Source of the DNA: Aralia elata
Lineage: Eukaryota; Streptophyta; Magnoliopsida; Apiales; Araliaceae
Reading direction: 5' to 3'
DNA: 64,000 nucleotides
NCBI GenBank assembly: GCA_034770075.1
Contig: JAVJAP010000108.1
Coordinates: 124,001-188,000, forward strand
Translations under genes and position numbers: made by a program
Part shown: positions 13,020 to 24,364 of the stretch, in pieces
Position numbering within the stretch: the first letter of the stretch is position 1
Layout of the letters: the number at the start of each line of letters is the position of its first letter
Notes under the pieces: model-generated
Seen by the model: only the letters and a program-made list of their open reading frames with translations
What the model was told of the DNA's origin: nothing
Database searches by the model: none

Positions 13020-13062
13020 TCGTAGAGTGACTAAGGATCCAAGTCTTCATCCCACTCTACGA
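13020..13062 (+). repeat. TCGTAGAGTG hairpin
   Basis: TCGTAGAGTG at 13020-13029 faces CACTCTACGA at 13053-13062, a 10-bp perfect stem with a 23-base loop. Confidence 0.85.
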
Positions 13063-13081
13063 ACGCATACAGAGAAAAGGG

Positions 13082-13118
13082 TCGTAGAGTAACATGTGCT
13101 AAAGAGAATACTCTACGA
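13082..13118 (+). repeat. TCGTAGAGTA hairpin
   Basis: TCGTAGAGTA at 13082-13091 faces TACTCTACGA at 13109-13118, a 10-bp perfect stem with a 17-base loop. The bases next to the core differ from the previous hairpin (GTA rather than GTG), yet both arms changed together. Confidence 0.85.
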
Positions 13119-13581
13119 TCAGTTGAAGAATAACGAACAATCACTCAAGATGGAAGTATCAGTTATGGGGGAGCAACAATCTGATTGATCAACAAATGCT
13201 CAAGTTGATAATGGAGTCAAGGAAACTGAAGAGATATAGAATATAAAGCTGCAAGATGGAAAGAGTCAAACAGCTACAGCCTTGAGCGCAAAAGGAAGTT
13301 TTTAAGCCAAGCAAAGGACATGCCAGGTCAACAACTCTCCAGCATATTGAGGAACAAATCTAGTCCCTGAATATGGATCTCAACTGCTTCAGGACTCAAG
13401 CAAAATGAAGTTCCTATAGTCCCCAAAGTGACACTCCCTCACACAAAACCTTGTCCCAGACTCAGAGTCCCAAAACTCTGTGAATGATGAACCAAATGAA
13501 TTCTCATCTCAGATCCTAAAATCTCTAAGCTCTACGACTATCAAACCAGGTTAGCCATACTATTCAAAGTCGTAGAGTCAT

Positions 13582-13609
13582 GATCGTAGAGTATGTTGTC
13601 TCTACGATC
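13582..13609 (+). repeat. GATCGTAGAG hairpin
   Basis: GATCGTAGAG at 13582-13591 faces CTCTACGATC at 13600-13609, a 10-bp perfect stem with an 8-base loop. Another CGTAGAG lies just upstream at about 13571. Confidence 0.88.
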
Positions 13610-14242
13610 TCAGCTTACCAAATACCACTCCATTCTTCATAACTATCCTAGTCCAAGGAATACAATGATAACATTCTATACACCATATTCAAAAAGTCTT
13701 TCTTCAGAAAAGCGCCTCAGAGACGAACCAAGCCCTAAGTTGTCAAACCTAGAGGCCTGCCCTTTCTAAGCTACCTTAGTCCTGGTGAAAGACGAAATGC
13801 ATCATCTCTCTAGATCTTGAGATAGGAAGAAATAAAGAAGAAAGGCTGATACCCTAGAAGAGAGTTAATCATGAGACTCTCTAGAAGAGAAAGAAGCTGG
13901 TCCTAAGGGAAAATCTTCACCTAGCAAACGACTCTACTTTACTATAAGATCAGATACAAAGCATGAAGACTACTTATTTCAGAAGGAAGCCACTACGAAC
14001 CTAAATGGAGGTTCCCTCATCAAAATTTGCACTTACTAAGACAAATACAAGACATCATCAGAGCAGGAGTAAGTGTGACTAAGTTGGACATGTTCGTATA
14101 GTTAAGGATAATGACATCAAGCTACTCTACGAACGGACTAAGTCAAAAGTCAAACGGACATGGGCCACGTACTTAGTAACTGACGAACAACAGTTATGGA
14201 AGGTTCATCACAGTTAGCCACGTTTAGCAAATGGGTCTCTCA

Positions 14243-14481
14243 CACGTGCAGTTGATAAAAGGAGGGAACTAAGATAAGTAAGATTTCAAATACTGACGGT
14301 TGCTCTTCCCTATCAGTTATCAACATCGTTCCTCCCATAAGGCTCTGCCGATCTCTCAAAACCCTAGAACCTTCAATTTTTCAGCAAATCAGAACCAGCA
14401 ATCTACCTTAGCCTTCAAAATCCTAAATCACTTCATATCTCCACTCTCCATCAAGCATCCCTAAACTCAAGAACCCTCATT
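14243..14481 (+). promoter_or_regulatory. Candidate internal promoter and 5' leader
   Basis: A G-box core CACGTG lies at 14243-14248 and a TATA-like gataaaagga follows at about 14253-14262. A pyrimidine-rich, CA-rich leader with an AAACCCTAG telo-box-like site (about 14379-14387) then leads to the ATG at 14482. This is typical of plant gene promoters rather than of retrotransposon interiors. I infer that the long frame downstream has, or had, its own promoter. No transcript evidence is available. Confidence 0.4.
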
Positions 14482-17131
14482 ATGGAAAATTGTCAAATCG
14501 TATCAGGCATTCAACTCAGATTTGACAAGTTTGGAGAAACTGGTGAGAAATTCAAAGAAATTCTTGAGAGTGTGAAGCTAGCAGGATTCTCAGAGTGTTT
14601 GGGGTCAAACACAAAGATCTACTCTGATCTTATTAAAGAGCTCCACTATAATGCAACAATCAACAGTGATTCTCTGACCACTAAGGTACGTGGAACCAAA
14701 CTAAAGATAAATGCTGCAGAAATCAACCAGTGCTTAGATTTTGCCAACCAGGGTCTGTCATCACCTGACGAAATTGACTCTGATGAAGGAAAGAGGTTGA
14801 TAGGCTATGTGAGGAATCCTCATACAAGAGGAATGAAGAAAAAGGAATTCCCTGAGGAGTTTGAATTTCTAGCCGAAATTGTGGGCAAGTGCATTTTGTG
14901 CAAAGACACTGCACATGACACAGTAAGCGATTTATAAATGAAGATCATGACTGCCATTATCATGAAAAGGAAGATGAACTTTGGAGCGTTGTTGTATGAT
15001 TGGTTGGTCAAAGATGTTAAAAAGGTAAAATCTTCAGACAAACCTGCACTAAAGATTTACTATGGAAGGTTTTTGAGCATCATACTGAAAAAGAAGCTGA
15101 AAAATAAAATTAGGGATGATGAGGGAGAAACCCTAAATGTCCATAAAGTCATGTCGTCCAAACTGTTTGATAATTGGAAGAAAAATCCCATGGAGAACAA
15201 GAAATTGAGAACTTCTGGTAGCAGCAGAGGAACTTCAAAGACTAGCAGAGGGAAAAGGAAAGCTAGTACATTAAAGGATGAATCATCTCAGTCTGAAGAC
15301 TCTTCATCCCCTGAGCCCATTCTATCAAAATCACTCAAGAAGAAGGTGAAAGTTGAGGTAGCCCCAGAGAAGAGTTCTTCCTCCTCAAAGGAAGAATCTA
15401 AGGAAGAAGAAACATCTAAAGAATCAACGATCAAGCCTTCAAGAAGACAGAGTGCAAGACTGAGGCAGATAAAGAAGCACCCAGGCCATGTGAATAAAGA
15501 AGAAATTACACCTGTGACATATGATCTTGAAGAAAGTGATGGTGAAGGAGATCAAGTGAAAGCTGCAGGTTCCCTTAATGAATCTGCTGGAAAGGATGAA
15601 AACACAAGCATAGCAGAAAGAGAGGACATAGATATGTCTGTTAAAAAGAGCCCAAGTGAATCAACTGAAGATAATGAGGACATGGAAGCAAGTGATGTAA
15701 ATCAATCAACTGATGAGTCAGTTGAAAAATCAAAAGAAGCAAGCTATGAAGAAAAGCCAACTGATGAGTCAGTTGAAGAATCAAGGGAAACATCTGTGGA
15801 GGAAACAAGTTCGAAAGGAAAAAGTACCAGAGACACTGGTAAAGGAAAAGAGCCAATGGATGATGAGGAAGTACAACTAGACTCTGATACTGACAGTGTG
15901 CATCAGAGAGCCACTTAAGCCAGCAACCACTCGAATAAGAAGAAGGATTGTACTGGAGGCAACCGACAAACCTGTAGTTGTGTTGCCAACTAGATGGATA
16001 GACTATGGAGATGGTGAAATGAAAGTGGTGTCTATGACAATAGACGATCTTCTCAACAATTTTCAAGACATTGAGCTTGATCGCACCACAGTTCTGTATG
16101 ACCCTAACAGCGAACAATTGACATGGTTTTATCCATGGATGCCCTGGTTGAAGGCCATTGAGTTTGAAGATACAAGTTTCATCAGCTGGTGCTACTCTTA
16201 GTTCCCAAATCTGAACCTGATCTCCCAGAACTTCCCCAGAGTTCAATCTTATCCGAAGAAGTTAATCAGGGACACCCCCCCCCATTTCAACGTCTACCAT
16301 CATACTGAAGGTATATACATTCCATACTATGTATTGGAAAACTATGCAAAACAGTTCGTAGAGTCTGTGACCGAGGAACCCTCTAATTCTATGACTGCAG
16401 TCCCCCAAACTCAACCCAGTGCAACCATGCCCGCTGATATCCCTTCCTCATCAAATAAAGAGCCATTTGATATTATCACTGCCCTTAAGAATATCTACAA
16501 GAGTGAGAAATTCAAATCAACTATCTCAATCCTTGAAGATTTCTCGATTGATCAAGAGTTGTTGAAAAATTCAGAAGAGCTGCTTACGAACATCTCCTCA
16601 GTTACCAAAGCAGCAAAAGAAGTAACTGGAGGTGAAGATAATGAATTCTACAAGAAGCTGCAAGACTCGTTTACAGACATGTCTGTAAAGCTACATCAAC
16701 GATATCAGATATATCTCAAGTCCATTGAGTAGAAGAAATCTGAAGCTCTAAAACTCCAACAACAGAATGCACACACTCTCCAGACTCTATCAGCTAAAGT
16801 AGAGAACCTCAGGCAGTCCCTCACTCAACAAATGGAGTTTGGCCAGCAGGAGGTGAGAATGGAAGTTGGCAATACCTCCTACCTAGTTGAGCAGCTCATT
16901 ACGCACGTCCAGCATCTTTCCCAAAGGATTGATGACAAAAAGGGGGAGAAAAAGCTGAAGAAGCATAAGCTGAAGAAGCATAAAAAGAACAAGAAGAGGA
17001 CAAGTGCCAAAAAGGAGCTGAAGAGGAAGAAGAAGGATAAACAGGAAACACCAACAACTGAGGGGGAGCAAGAAGGAGAAGAAGACCCAACACCAAGCAA
17101 GGGGGAGCATGAGCCAGAAGAAGAAGAATAA
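14482..17131 (+). pseudogene. Degenerate ORF of the LARD-like element (plant transposon-protein-like N-terminus)
   Basis: Two in-frame blocks make up an ancestral frame of about 880 codons. Block 1 (14482-15918) is split by a TAA at 14935-14937. A one-base frameshift near 15900-15918 leads to block 2 (about 15896-17131), split by TAGs at 16199-16201 and 16730-16732. Residues about 25-100 (KIYSDLIKELHYNA, then KVRGTKLKINAAEINQCL) resemble the 'putative plant transposon protein' domain that I know as PF20167; this is recall of a family pattern, not a search. The middle is low-complexity, rich in Lys, Ser and Glu. The C-terminus is Gln-rich and probably coiled-coil, ending in a Lys-rich then Glu-rich tail. 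It sits just before the polypurine tract, where some copia elements carry an extra env-like ORF. Function is unknown. Confidence 0.6.
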
Positions 17132-17460
17132 AGAAGACATCAGCAGCAGGAGAAAGTAGTCACATGACAGGAGCTGAAGAAGGTAGATCTCTGATCAGCA
17201 AGGAGGAATTAACAACTTGGATCTCCTTGATAATCTGTTATTTGCTTGTGAACTGCGTATGTTTAAATTTTTGGTTTGATGTTATTACCTGTGAACTGCA
17301 TATGTTTAAAACTTATGGTTTGATCTATTTTAAATGCACATCGTTTCATTCTATCTAGCAATACAGTGACTTACTGTATCTTAAGTCACATCAGCACTCA
17401 TATTCTTGCATGAATTGCTTAAATTAAATGATATGCTATAAGTATTTTTGTCATCATCAA

Positions 17461-17472
17461 ATAGGGGGAGAT
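17461..17472 (+). other. LARD-like element polypurine tract
   Basis: ATAGGGGGAGAT abuts the TGTTGG start of the right LTR, the expected plus-strand primer. Confidence 0.85.
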
Positions 17473-18248
17473 TGTTGGGAATCAGCATGCAAGTGTTACA
17501 CTCATTATCATAGGGGAGAACAATATAATGATCTGCATATGATTACCACTATTCGTTATGTATGATTTGATTGATGACAAAATGATAAGAAGAACATTCG
17601 TACTGATAAAGCCCTGTAAAGTCCTTAATGAAATATATGTACAAGGACTTAGAAGATCAAATATGTTAGGTTGATTTTAGCTAAAATGAACATCTATCTG
17701 ATCAGTGCATGGTTGTAAGAATAAGCTTTGTAAAAGTCCTTAATTGAATGTAATGTAAAAGGACTTAGAATAGAATAGAAGGAGATCAAACTTGTTAGGT
17801 TGATCTTATGTACTGTAATAACAAGTGCCAGACTGATCGTAGTGCCGTTAGTCAACATCGCAGAATCAAGGATGCCATCATAAGGTCCGCCAGAAAATCA
17901 TAGAGCTCTCTCTCGGCAGGATGTAGAGCTTGCCCGACAGGACGCAGAGCTTCCTCATCAGGACGTAGAGATGGCTCGGTAGGACGCGAAGCTCTCTCGG
18001 CTGGACGTAGAGTTGCCTCAGCATTACGATGCTAAAATCCAAGATCGTAGATTCTGCCAGGCAAGAATAGTAACAGGCTTGACAGATCGTAGAGCTTACT
18101 CGGCAGCACTAACTGAGCTTCGCAAGGCTACACATATTAACACAGAGCTTGCAAGGCAATCGTAGAGAGTGACTCAACAGAACAAAGAGCTCACTCAGAA
18201 TCGTAGAGAATGCTATACAAAGAAGAGAACCATGAGTCAACATGGGAG

Positions 18249-18279
18249 CGTAGAGTTAGTCCAAGTCAGCCACTCTACG
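18249..18279 (+). repeat. Inverted CGTAGAGT pair (hairpin) in 3' LTR
   Basis: CGTAGAGT at 18249-18256 faces ACTCTACG at 18272-18279, the counterpart of 9384-9414. Confidence 0.85.
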
Positions 18280-19506
18280 ACTCCTATGGACAGTCTGAAA
18301 TCAAGCAACAACGTAGAGCAGGCGCTGCTGAAGTACTCAAAGATAAAGTGGCAATCTTCAAGACTACCAAACAAGCTGAGCATGAGCCATCAGACATAGC
18401 AAGATCTCTGAACATAACCAAAATATCAAGTCATGATATAGATCAAAGAACAAGGTCAAGTAATTACTCTACGTTCCATCAAGGCTCTAGGCCTGCATCA
18501 AAGACAAAGATCGTAGAGCATGAAGGTTCAGCAAGATCAAGTGATGATAGAGCTGAGTCTAAGACAAACAGAAGCACTCAAGCAGTCTCAGTGAATCAAA
18601 GAGAAAAGGATCATAGAGCAGCACTCTATGACAAATGGAAAAATGTCTGAAGATTAAGTAGAGCAGTCCTCTACACCAAAGGACGAAAGCAGTCCTCTAT
18701 GATAAGCACTGCAGCAAAAGCTCAATGAAGATCATATTGCCATGCTCTGGAATGAAAAGCTAAATGGAGATCACAGAGCATAAGGAAGCACAGACTGCAG
18801 TAGAGTGAGAAGCACACCAAAGCGCAAAGCAAGTACAGTCAGTCACTCTACGAACTGCAAGAGAGCACAAGGCCACAACTAAAGGAAGCAGTTAACTCTA
18901 CGATCAAAGGCAACAGTCTTCAATCAGAAGCAAGCAAGTTAACTCTACGATCAAAACTATAGGCTACACCTAAGATGATCGTAGAGCGAGTAAGTTAAAG
19001 TGCCAGCTGGATTAAAAGTATTAGAGCACTCAAGGTTGCTATTCCAAGAAGAGCGGCTGAGTAACTAAAGGAGTAAAATATATATAACCAATGTGAGTGG
19101 AGCTCAAATAGTCACATCTGCGGTAGTCAACAAACAGCGCATGTGACTCCACTATCTTGGTACCAGCTAATGGATGCTGACTCTGACATCACTAGCAGAC
19201 TCTGAGAAGTAAAAAGTACTCAGTGATATAATAAACAAGTCTGCAAAAAGTTAGTCTCCAAACGGAAAGAAGTGCAACGGGAAAATATCAACGACAAGCT
19301 TCCAACGGGAAGAATATGGAGAACTAAAAAAAGAAAGAATAACACTCGAATGAAGAGTGTGTTGGTACGCAGTAAGCAAGAGAGTAAGAACACCAAAATA
19401 TACAATCAGCTAGAAGCTTCACTGCAAAAGAGAGGTATGCCAAAGGGCTGGCATACGAGCTGAGAGTCGAATGACCAAGAAGCCAAGATCTAGAGTAACC
19501 AAATCC

Positions 19507-19775
19507 ATAATGGACAACTCTATAATCAAGCAAGGAACACTATGTGCTGAATAGTTAAAGAAATGACTTGGACAAAGTCAACCAGTGTTCAACGGAAGTG
19601 ATCATCTGCATCTTCTATGTACCAGATGAAAGAAGGGCCTCAACGATCATCATAAGCAGCATCCAGAAGAAGATCATCAACAGCTGCCAAGTATCTAAAG
19701 ATGAAGGAGATCAAAAGTTCATCTTGGCAGCACAACCCAACAAGCAATCAACACACCAAAGAGGGCGGGGCGTCC
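19507..19775 (+). repeat. 269-base LTR segment missing from the sister LTR
   Basis: The flanks read aaatcc before the block and end in gtcc; the left LTR has a single aaatccttgtc. The simplest reading is a deletion in the left LTR between two TCC triplets. No coding content. Confidence 0.75.
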
Positions 19776-20372
19776 TTGTCTTAAGTGACTAAACAAAGTC
19801 AAGTCTGCTGGACTTGCTGAGTACCAGAGGGTACAAGAGATTCTAAGTCTGCTGGGCTTAGTCTACAGGTTCCAAGGCTGCTGGCCTTGAAGGGTTCTTT
19901 ATGAACCGGGTTTCCAAGTCTGCTGGACTTGAAGAGGGTCATTGGATCCTTGTCCGAGGGACTAAAAATAACTCAAGTCTGCGAGACACAAGATGGGTCA
20001 GAGGATCCATGTCTGCAGAGGTTGAGAAGGGTCATAGGATCCTTGCCTTTGTGGCTAAAAACAACTATTGTCTGCTGGACTTGAGGAGGGCGTAGAGTCC
20101 TTATCTTTGTGACTAAAATATTTAGTGGATTCCTACTTGTTATAGTAGAAGAGTGGAGTAGGAGTTATTACGTCTCCGAACCACTTAAAATCTCCTGTGT
20201 CATTTATCTTCTGTCATTTACTTTATGATCAATGAATTGCTATATCTAATATCAATCATATTATAGACTTGTAAACTGATCAGTGAATAAGCTTGAATCT
20301 ATGAAGGGGTTATTAATGTTTATTCCGCTGTGCATGAATTGATTCTCTATCCTATAACTGTTATACTTTCAT

Positions 20373-20519
20373 TATGAAGACTTGAGGAGAATGTATGTAT
20401 GATACAGCCAGAGGAATTTGTTTCAAAGGTTGAAGCAAATTGTGTTTTAAGGTACGATGATCCATTTATGGATTGAAGCAAGCTTCTCAAAGATGGAACA
20501 TTCGTTTTGATGAGACAAT
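20373..20519 (+). pseudogene. Copia-1 reverse transcriptase fragment (middle)
   Basis: It corresponds to the copia reverse transcriptase stretch around ENV-MIQPE-FV and KQAS-RWNI-FDE, judged by alignment with copia-2 (49680-49840, minus strand). Frames are broken by small indels. It ends exactly at the CACTA insertion, and the frame resumes at 31889. Confidence 0.8.
20517..20519. repeat. CACTA target site duplication AAT (left)
   Basis: AAT precedes CACTA at 20520 and is repeated at 31886-31888. Removing the element plus one AAT gives gacaatcaaaag, which matches copia-2 at the same place. Confidence 0.88.
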
Positions 20520-20538
20520 CACTACAAAAAATCACACA
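20520..20538 (+). repeat. CACTA left terminal inverted repeat
   Basis: Nineteen bases starting CACTACAAAA; it pairs with 31867-31885 with one mismatch. Confidence 0.93.
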
Positions 20539-20539
20539 A

Positions 20540-21550
20540 AAAATGACGCTAAAATTTGTCACATAAAATTCATTTTTCGTCACTAAAACATTTAGTGACG
20601 ATTGTTAATCGTCACAGAGGTCGTCACCGTATGAGCGTGGTATTAGGTTTATTTGACAATATTTGATGTCGTCACTAAATGTTTTAACTTATGGTGACGA
20701 TCTACATCATTGTCACTATATTTAATTACTTTTAGTGACGTTAATAGCGTCACTATTTGAATGAAACTTTCGTCACTCTATATTATGTTTCGTCATCAAA
20801 ACTGGGTGCATTAAATGACAAAAATCGTTTTTCGTCATTAAATGATATTGTTTTAGTGACAAAAATATGTTACTCTATTTAAATCATCAAATTTTAATGA
20901 CGACAATATTGTCATATTTATGATTATTCTTTCGTCATGTTATTGTGTTTAGCGTCACCAAAAATAAGAAAATAAATGACGACAGAAAAATTTGTCACCT
21001 AATATTATATTTAACATGACAATTATGTCGTTGTCATTTCATATTTTAAATAATATTACAAAATAATTTGTCACCAAAAAGTTATTTTTGGGACACATTT
21101 TTCAATGTCACTAATTGAATACTTATGGTGACGATACATCTCGTCACAAAAAGAGTTACTAATAGTAACAAAATTAGTTGTTGTGACTAAATGAATATAT
21201 ACAGTGACGATATAGTTTGTCACCAAAGAGTTAATTTGTATGACACATTTTAATTTTTATGTCGCTAATTGAATAATTATGGTGCCGATGGAACTCGTCA
21301 CATAAAGAGCTATTAATAGTTACAAAATTAAAAGGCATCACTAAATGATATATAATAGTGACGGCATAACTTGTCACCAAATAGTTAATATTAGTGACAA
21401 TATCAGTTGTCATAAATGAATGAATATATATAATGACAATACTATTAATTCTAAAGAGTTAATATTATTCGTCATTAAATTTTAATTTTCATTGACCAAA
21501 TATTATTTGCCAATAAATGATTATAAATCGTGATGATGTGGTGGTCATAT
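20540..21550. repeat. CACTA left subterminal repeat zone
   Basis: Many short units of the form GTGACGA, TCGTCAC or GTCACTA in both orientations, spaced a few tens of bases apart. These are likely transposase binding sites. Confidence 0.8.
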
Positions 21551-23086
21551 TAAGTTGTTTGACATTCAAAATGTATTGTTACATTAACAATTTTAAATTA
21601 AAAAAATATAATACATTTAGTGAGCTTTTTAAATCAACTTTACACCTGTATATAATATAAGAGACAAAAGGCAATAAACATTTAAAATAAAAAGTAATTA
21701 TCTTATTAAAAAATAGTAGATTCATTGATTCAACAAAATACCCAACTAGCTAGGCATAAACAGTTGCTTAAATAATCTAAGTACCACAAAACCAAATTAT
21801 ATAATCCAAAAAGCTGAAATTCTAAAATCCATATCCTAAGAAAATGCTTAATTAAAACCTTCAACCTTGTGGTTATTGATCTTCCAGAAAAAACTCTATC
21901 TGCAAATCAAAAAAATATATAGACATAAATCAATCAAATAGTTATGAAATTAAAAAAAATGTATATAAAGAAAGAAATGTTTAAATAATAAATTGTGAAT
22001 TTTCCAGAACTATAGCTATACTAGCATTATAGCAACCAAAATCAATTTCCATAGAATTTAGAGGATCCGCATAATCGGATTCTGGTTGAAGCTGTAATAT
22101 GAAAATAGACTTCAAGAAAGTCGTCCCATGTGCAGAGAGATATATTTATGAATCCCAAAATATAAGAACTATTAGAGCAAGTTTTAAACTAACCGAGATG
22201 CTTGAGGAAGGGAAAGCAACCCAAGAGCTCCTGCACAAGTGAAGAAGTAATTATGTCAGCACTAAAATATCAGTGTGAAGTAATGAGCACCATTTACGAA
22301 AAATATTGAACAACTATTAAACAGATGCATGCTCTTTGCAATTTTGCAGTTATGTTCTGATGTTTCCCAAACAGATACATGTTGTTCAATAATTAGTTAC
22401 TCAATTTTGCAGTTACCTAATCATGGAACTTTAATATTCATCATTCTATAATAGAGCCTATGTATCTAACCAATAACAGGCCTGGGCACTGTAACCACAC
22501 ACTAGCAGCAACCCAACACCCAAAAAAGCCCAATAATAGAGACCAATAACCCAACAACCAACAACAGGAATTACAACTTTAGCAGGAATCACTTTTTGAG
22601 CAAAGCTAAAGCAAACCACCAAATTAGACCAACTGAGTTTGTTTGCTACAACAACAATCCAAACAAAAAACTATAGCAGTATAAATAAAATTCATGTTTA
22701 TCCTAAATTGAGGAAAATAAATAAGAAAATCTAACATTTGTAAGAATTCAACACATCACACACCAAATTCAAAATATTTAATAGAAAGTGAAGGAAACAT
22801 TGCCTAGAATAATTATTTTATAGCAAATTTTTGATGCAAGACAATTGAAAGAAGGGAGGTAAAAGAGAGTTTGTTATTGATTTAAACTAATTTTTTGGGA
22901 ATGAAAAAAAAAAGCCACATACAGATTCATCTTATACTATCATTACTTCAGAGTTCATTATTCACTCATTTATAAAGTTTCGTATAATATCAAAAATCTG
23001 CATTAACACAAATTCAACCATGGAAAGCAACATTTGAAAGCTTAATTGAAGTTTAAAAGTATTTATTACTTACATGATATTTTTCT
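21551..23086. other. CACTA non-coding region, left side
   Basis: AT-rich. No frame or motif that I can assign. It is presumably the 3' untranslated and intergenic part of the minus-strand transposon genes. Confidence 0.5.
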
Positions 23087-23650
23087 CTAGTGTATGTTCA
23101 TCCCATTAGCAGCCATAATTGCCATAAGTTTGTTGATATTTGCACCTTGATCAACCAATTGAGTTTTCAAATCAGACACTTCAGTCTCAAATTCAGCCAC
23201 TTGTGTCTTAAGATCATTTACTTGAGAGTTAGACATTTGTAGCTTTTGTTGTGTATCTTGAAGTTCCTTTTGGACTTGTTGGGTAGCTAAATCAGATGAT
23301 GTGATGCGCCTGCTTGGAGGTTTTGGACCATACCCAAGGCCTTTAATGTAACCAGATCCATGGCCAAGAACCTCCAAGACTATTTCATCTGTGTTCTTCT
23401 CAGATCCTTCTTCTCTATATTCATCTCGCTTTTTTTTCATCAACTCCTATTAAAACACATGGATGTAAGAAGGTATATACAATTAATTACAATCATTAAC
23501 ATAGAAAAGGCTGGATTTTAAACAAATAGATACGAAAGTTACCCAATTCTCTTCTGCCACTTTGGTTGACCAACCCTTTTTCTCTGAATAATGCGTACGT
23601 TTATACAAATCAATCATATCACAAGGATCTCCATTTAGCTCCTTTTGAGA
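23087..23650 (-). pseudogene. CACTA second ORF, C-terminal exons (TnpA/Transposase_24-like)
   Basis: Two exons can be read on the minus strand. 23650-23543 encodes a stretch around GDPCDMIDLYKRTH and KKGWSTKVAEENW. 23446-23087 begins ELMKKKRDEYREEG and ends in a heptad-rich coiled coil, VQKELQDTQQKLQMS onward to the stop. The intron between them (23542-23447) has GT and AG ends. The layout of this region, with its G-x-GYIKGLGYGP block and C-terminal coiled coil, resembles what I know as the plant Transposase_24 (PF03004) tail. No upstream exons are recognisable, so the gene seems to be a 5'-truncated remnant. Confidence 0.6.
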
Positions 23651-24318
23651 CTAGGACAGGAAAAAATGTGCCAAATACATTAGAATTATGCATCAATTAA
23701 AGGTTATTTTTTTTGCTAAATTTAAACTATATTAAAAGGAAGAAAAAAGATTACAACCATATTTGTGATTAAACTATCCTCTTTGGGTCTTTTGACGAAA
23801 ATTTACAGTTATATCATGTTTTTCTCTCTTTATTTATTAAACTGCATTATACAATTAAAACTCTCTTTTATACAAATAGAACTCAAATAAGTTTTAAAAT
23901 AAACGGTCTAATTTTAACTGTCTAGAATTTAAATACAGTATAAAGCCATATAATGATAGCTACCAACTCAATACATACAAACTCATCCAAAGCCTCACAT
24001 ATCCAAAAGGGCCAAACCACTCAAGATGGCTTACTCTTGACTCAAAACATTACATATGAAATGATCACAATTCCCATCTCTCTCTCTCTCTCAACATTTT
24101 CTTGAACTAAAGTTTCACTCTACCCAAAACAACCCAAACCAGTTTTCAACCCACTAATTGTAGCAATTGAAGAAAAAAGAAGCCATGAACTTTTTTCTTA
24201 CGTATCATTCACGGGGAGTTGTTTTTTACTTGCACTTGTTCATTCAAAATTGACTAATTGAGTTAGGTATATATATAGTTTACATACCTTTTTTTGATGT
24301 CAATGAATCATTTAGACA
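23651..24318. other. CACTA non-coding stretch between its ORFs
   Basis: AT-rich, with a short CT microsatellite near 24078-24092. No coding motif found on either strand. Confidence 0.45.
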
Positions 24319-24364
24319 TTGCCCTTTTTGGCACGCAAGCTAGTGGCCTCACCTCCCTCTCTCC

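Larger units (their letters stand above)
11342..14242 (+). other. LARD-like element internal non-coding region
   Basis: 2.9 kb with no frame longer than about 70 codons and no polyprotein motif. In an intact copia element gag and protease would start here. The region carries about a dozen CGTAGAG or CTCTACG motifs, most of them arranged as facing pairs. Confidence 0.6.
8630..20372 (+). mobile_element. LARD-like non-autonomous LTR retrotransposon
   Basis: Two long direct repeats (8630-11327 and 17473-20372) both start TGTTGG. They flank a 6.1 kb internal region with a copia-type primer site (11330-11341) at its left and a polypurine tract (17461-17472) at its right, so this is an LTR retrotransposon on the plus strand. 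I find no gag, protease, integrase or reverse transcriptase motif in any frame. The internal region holds non-coding DNA rich in TCGTAGAG and CTCTACGA hairpins and one degenerate long frame (14482-17131). The right LTR lacks its last 70 or so bases, so the target duplication cannot be tested; the left flank is AATGG. It was presumably mobilised by a related full copia element. Confidence 0.85.
17473..20372 (+). repeat. LARD-like element 3' LTR, truncated at its end
   Basis: It matches the left LTR from TGTTGG through gttatactttcatta, then switches abruptly to copia reverse transcriptase sequence at 20373. The last 70 or so bases present in the left LTR, including the CCAACA end, are missing. 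A 269-base block at 19507-19775 is present here and absent from the left LTR. Confidence 0.88.

Noticed and set aside
16879..17140. Three overlapping minus-strand frames with hydrophobic runs, which look like membrane proteins
   Set aside because: They are antisense readings of the Lys- and Glu-rich tail of the plus-strand ORF; AAG and GAA codons reverse into Leu, Phe and Ser codons.
20540..21550. CRISPR-like array of short repeats at the CACTA end
   Set aside because: Units are about 7 bases, occur in both orientations and at irregular spacing, and lie just inside a CACTA terminus. They are subterminal transposase-site repeats.
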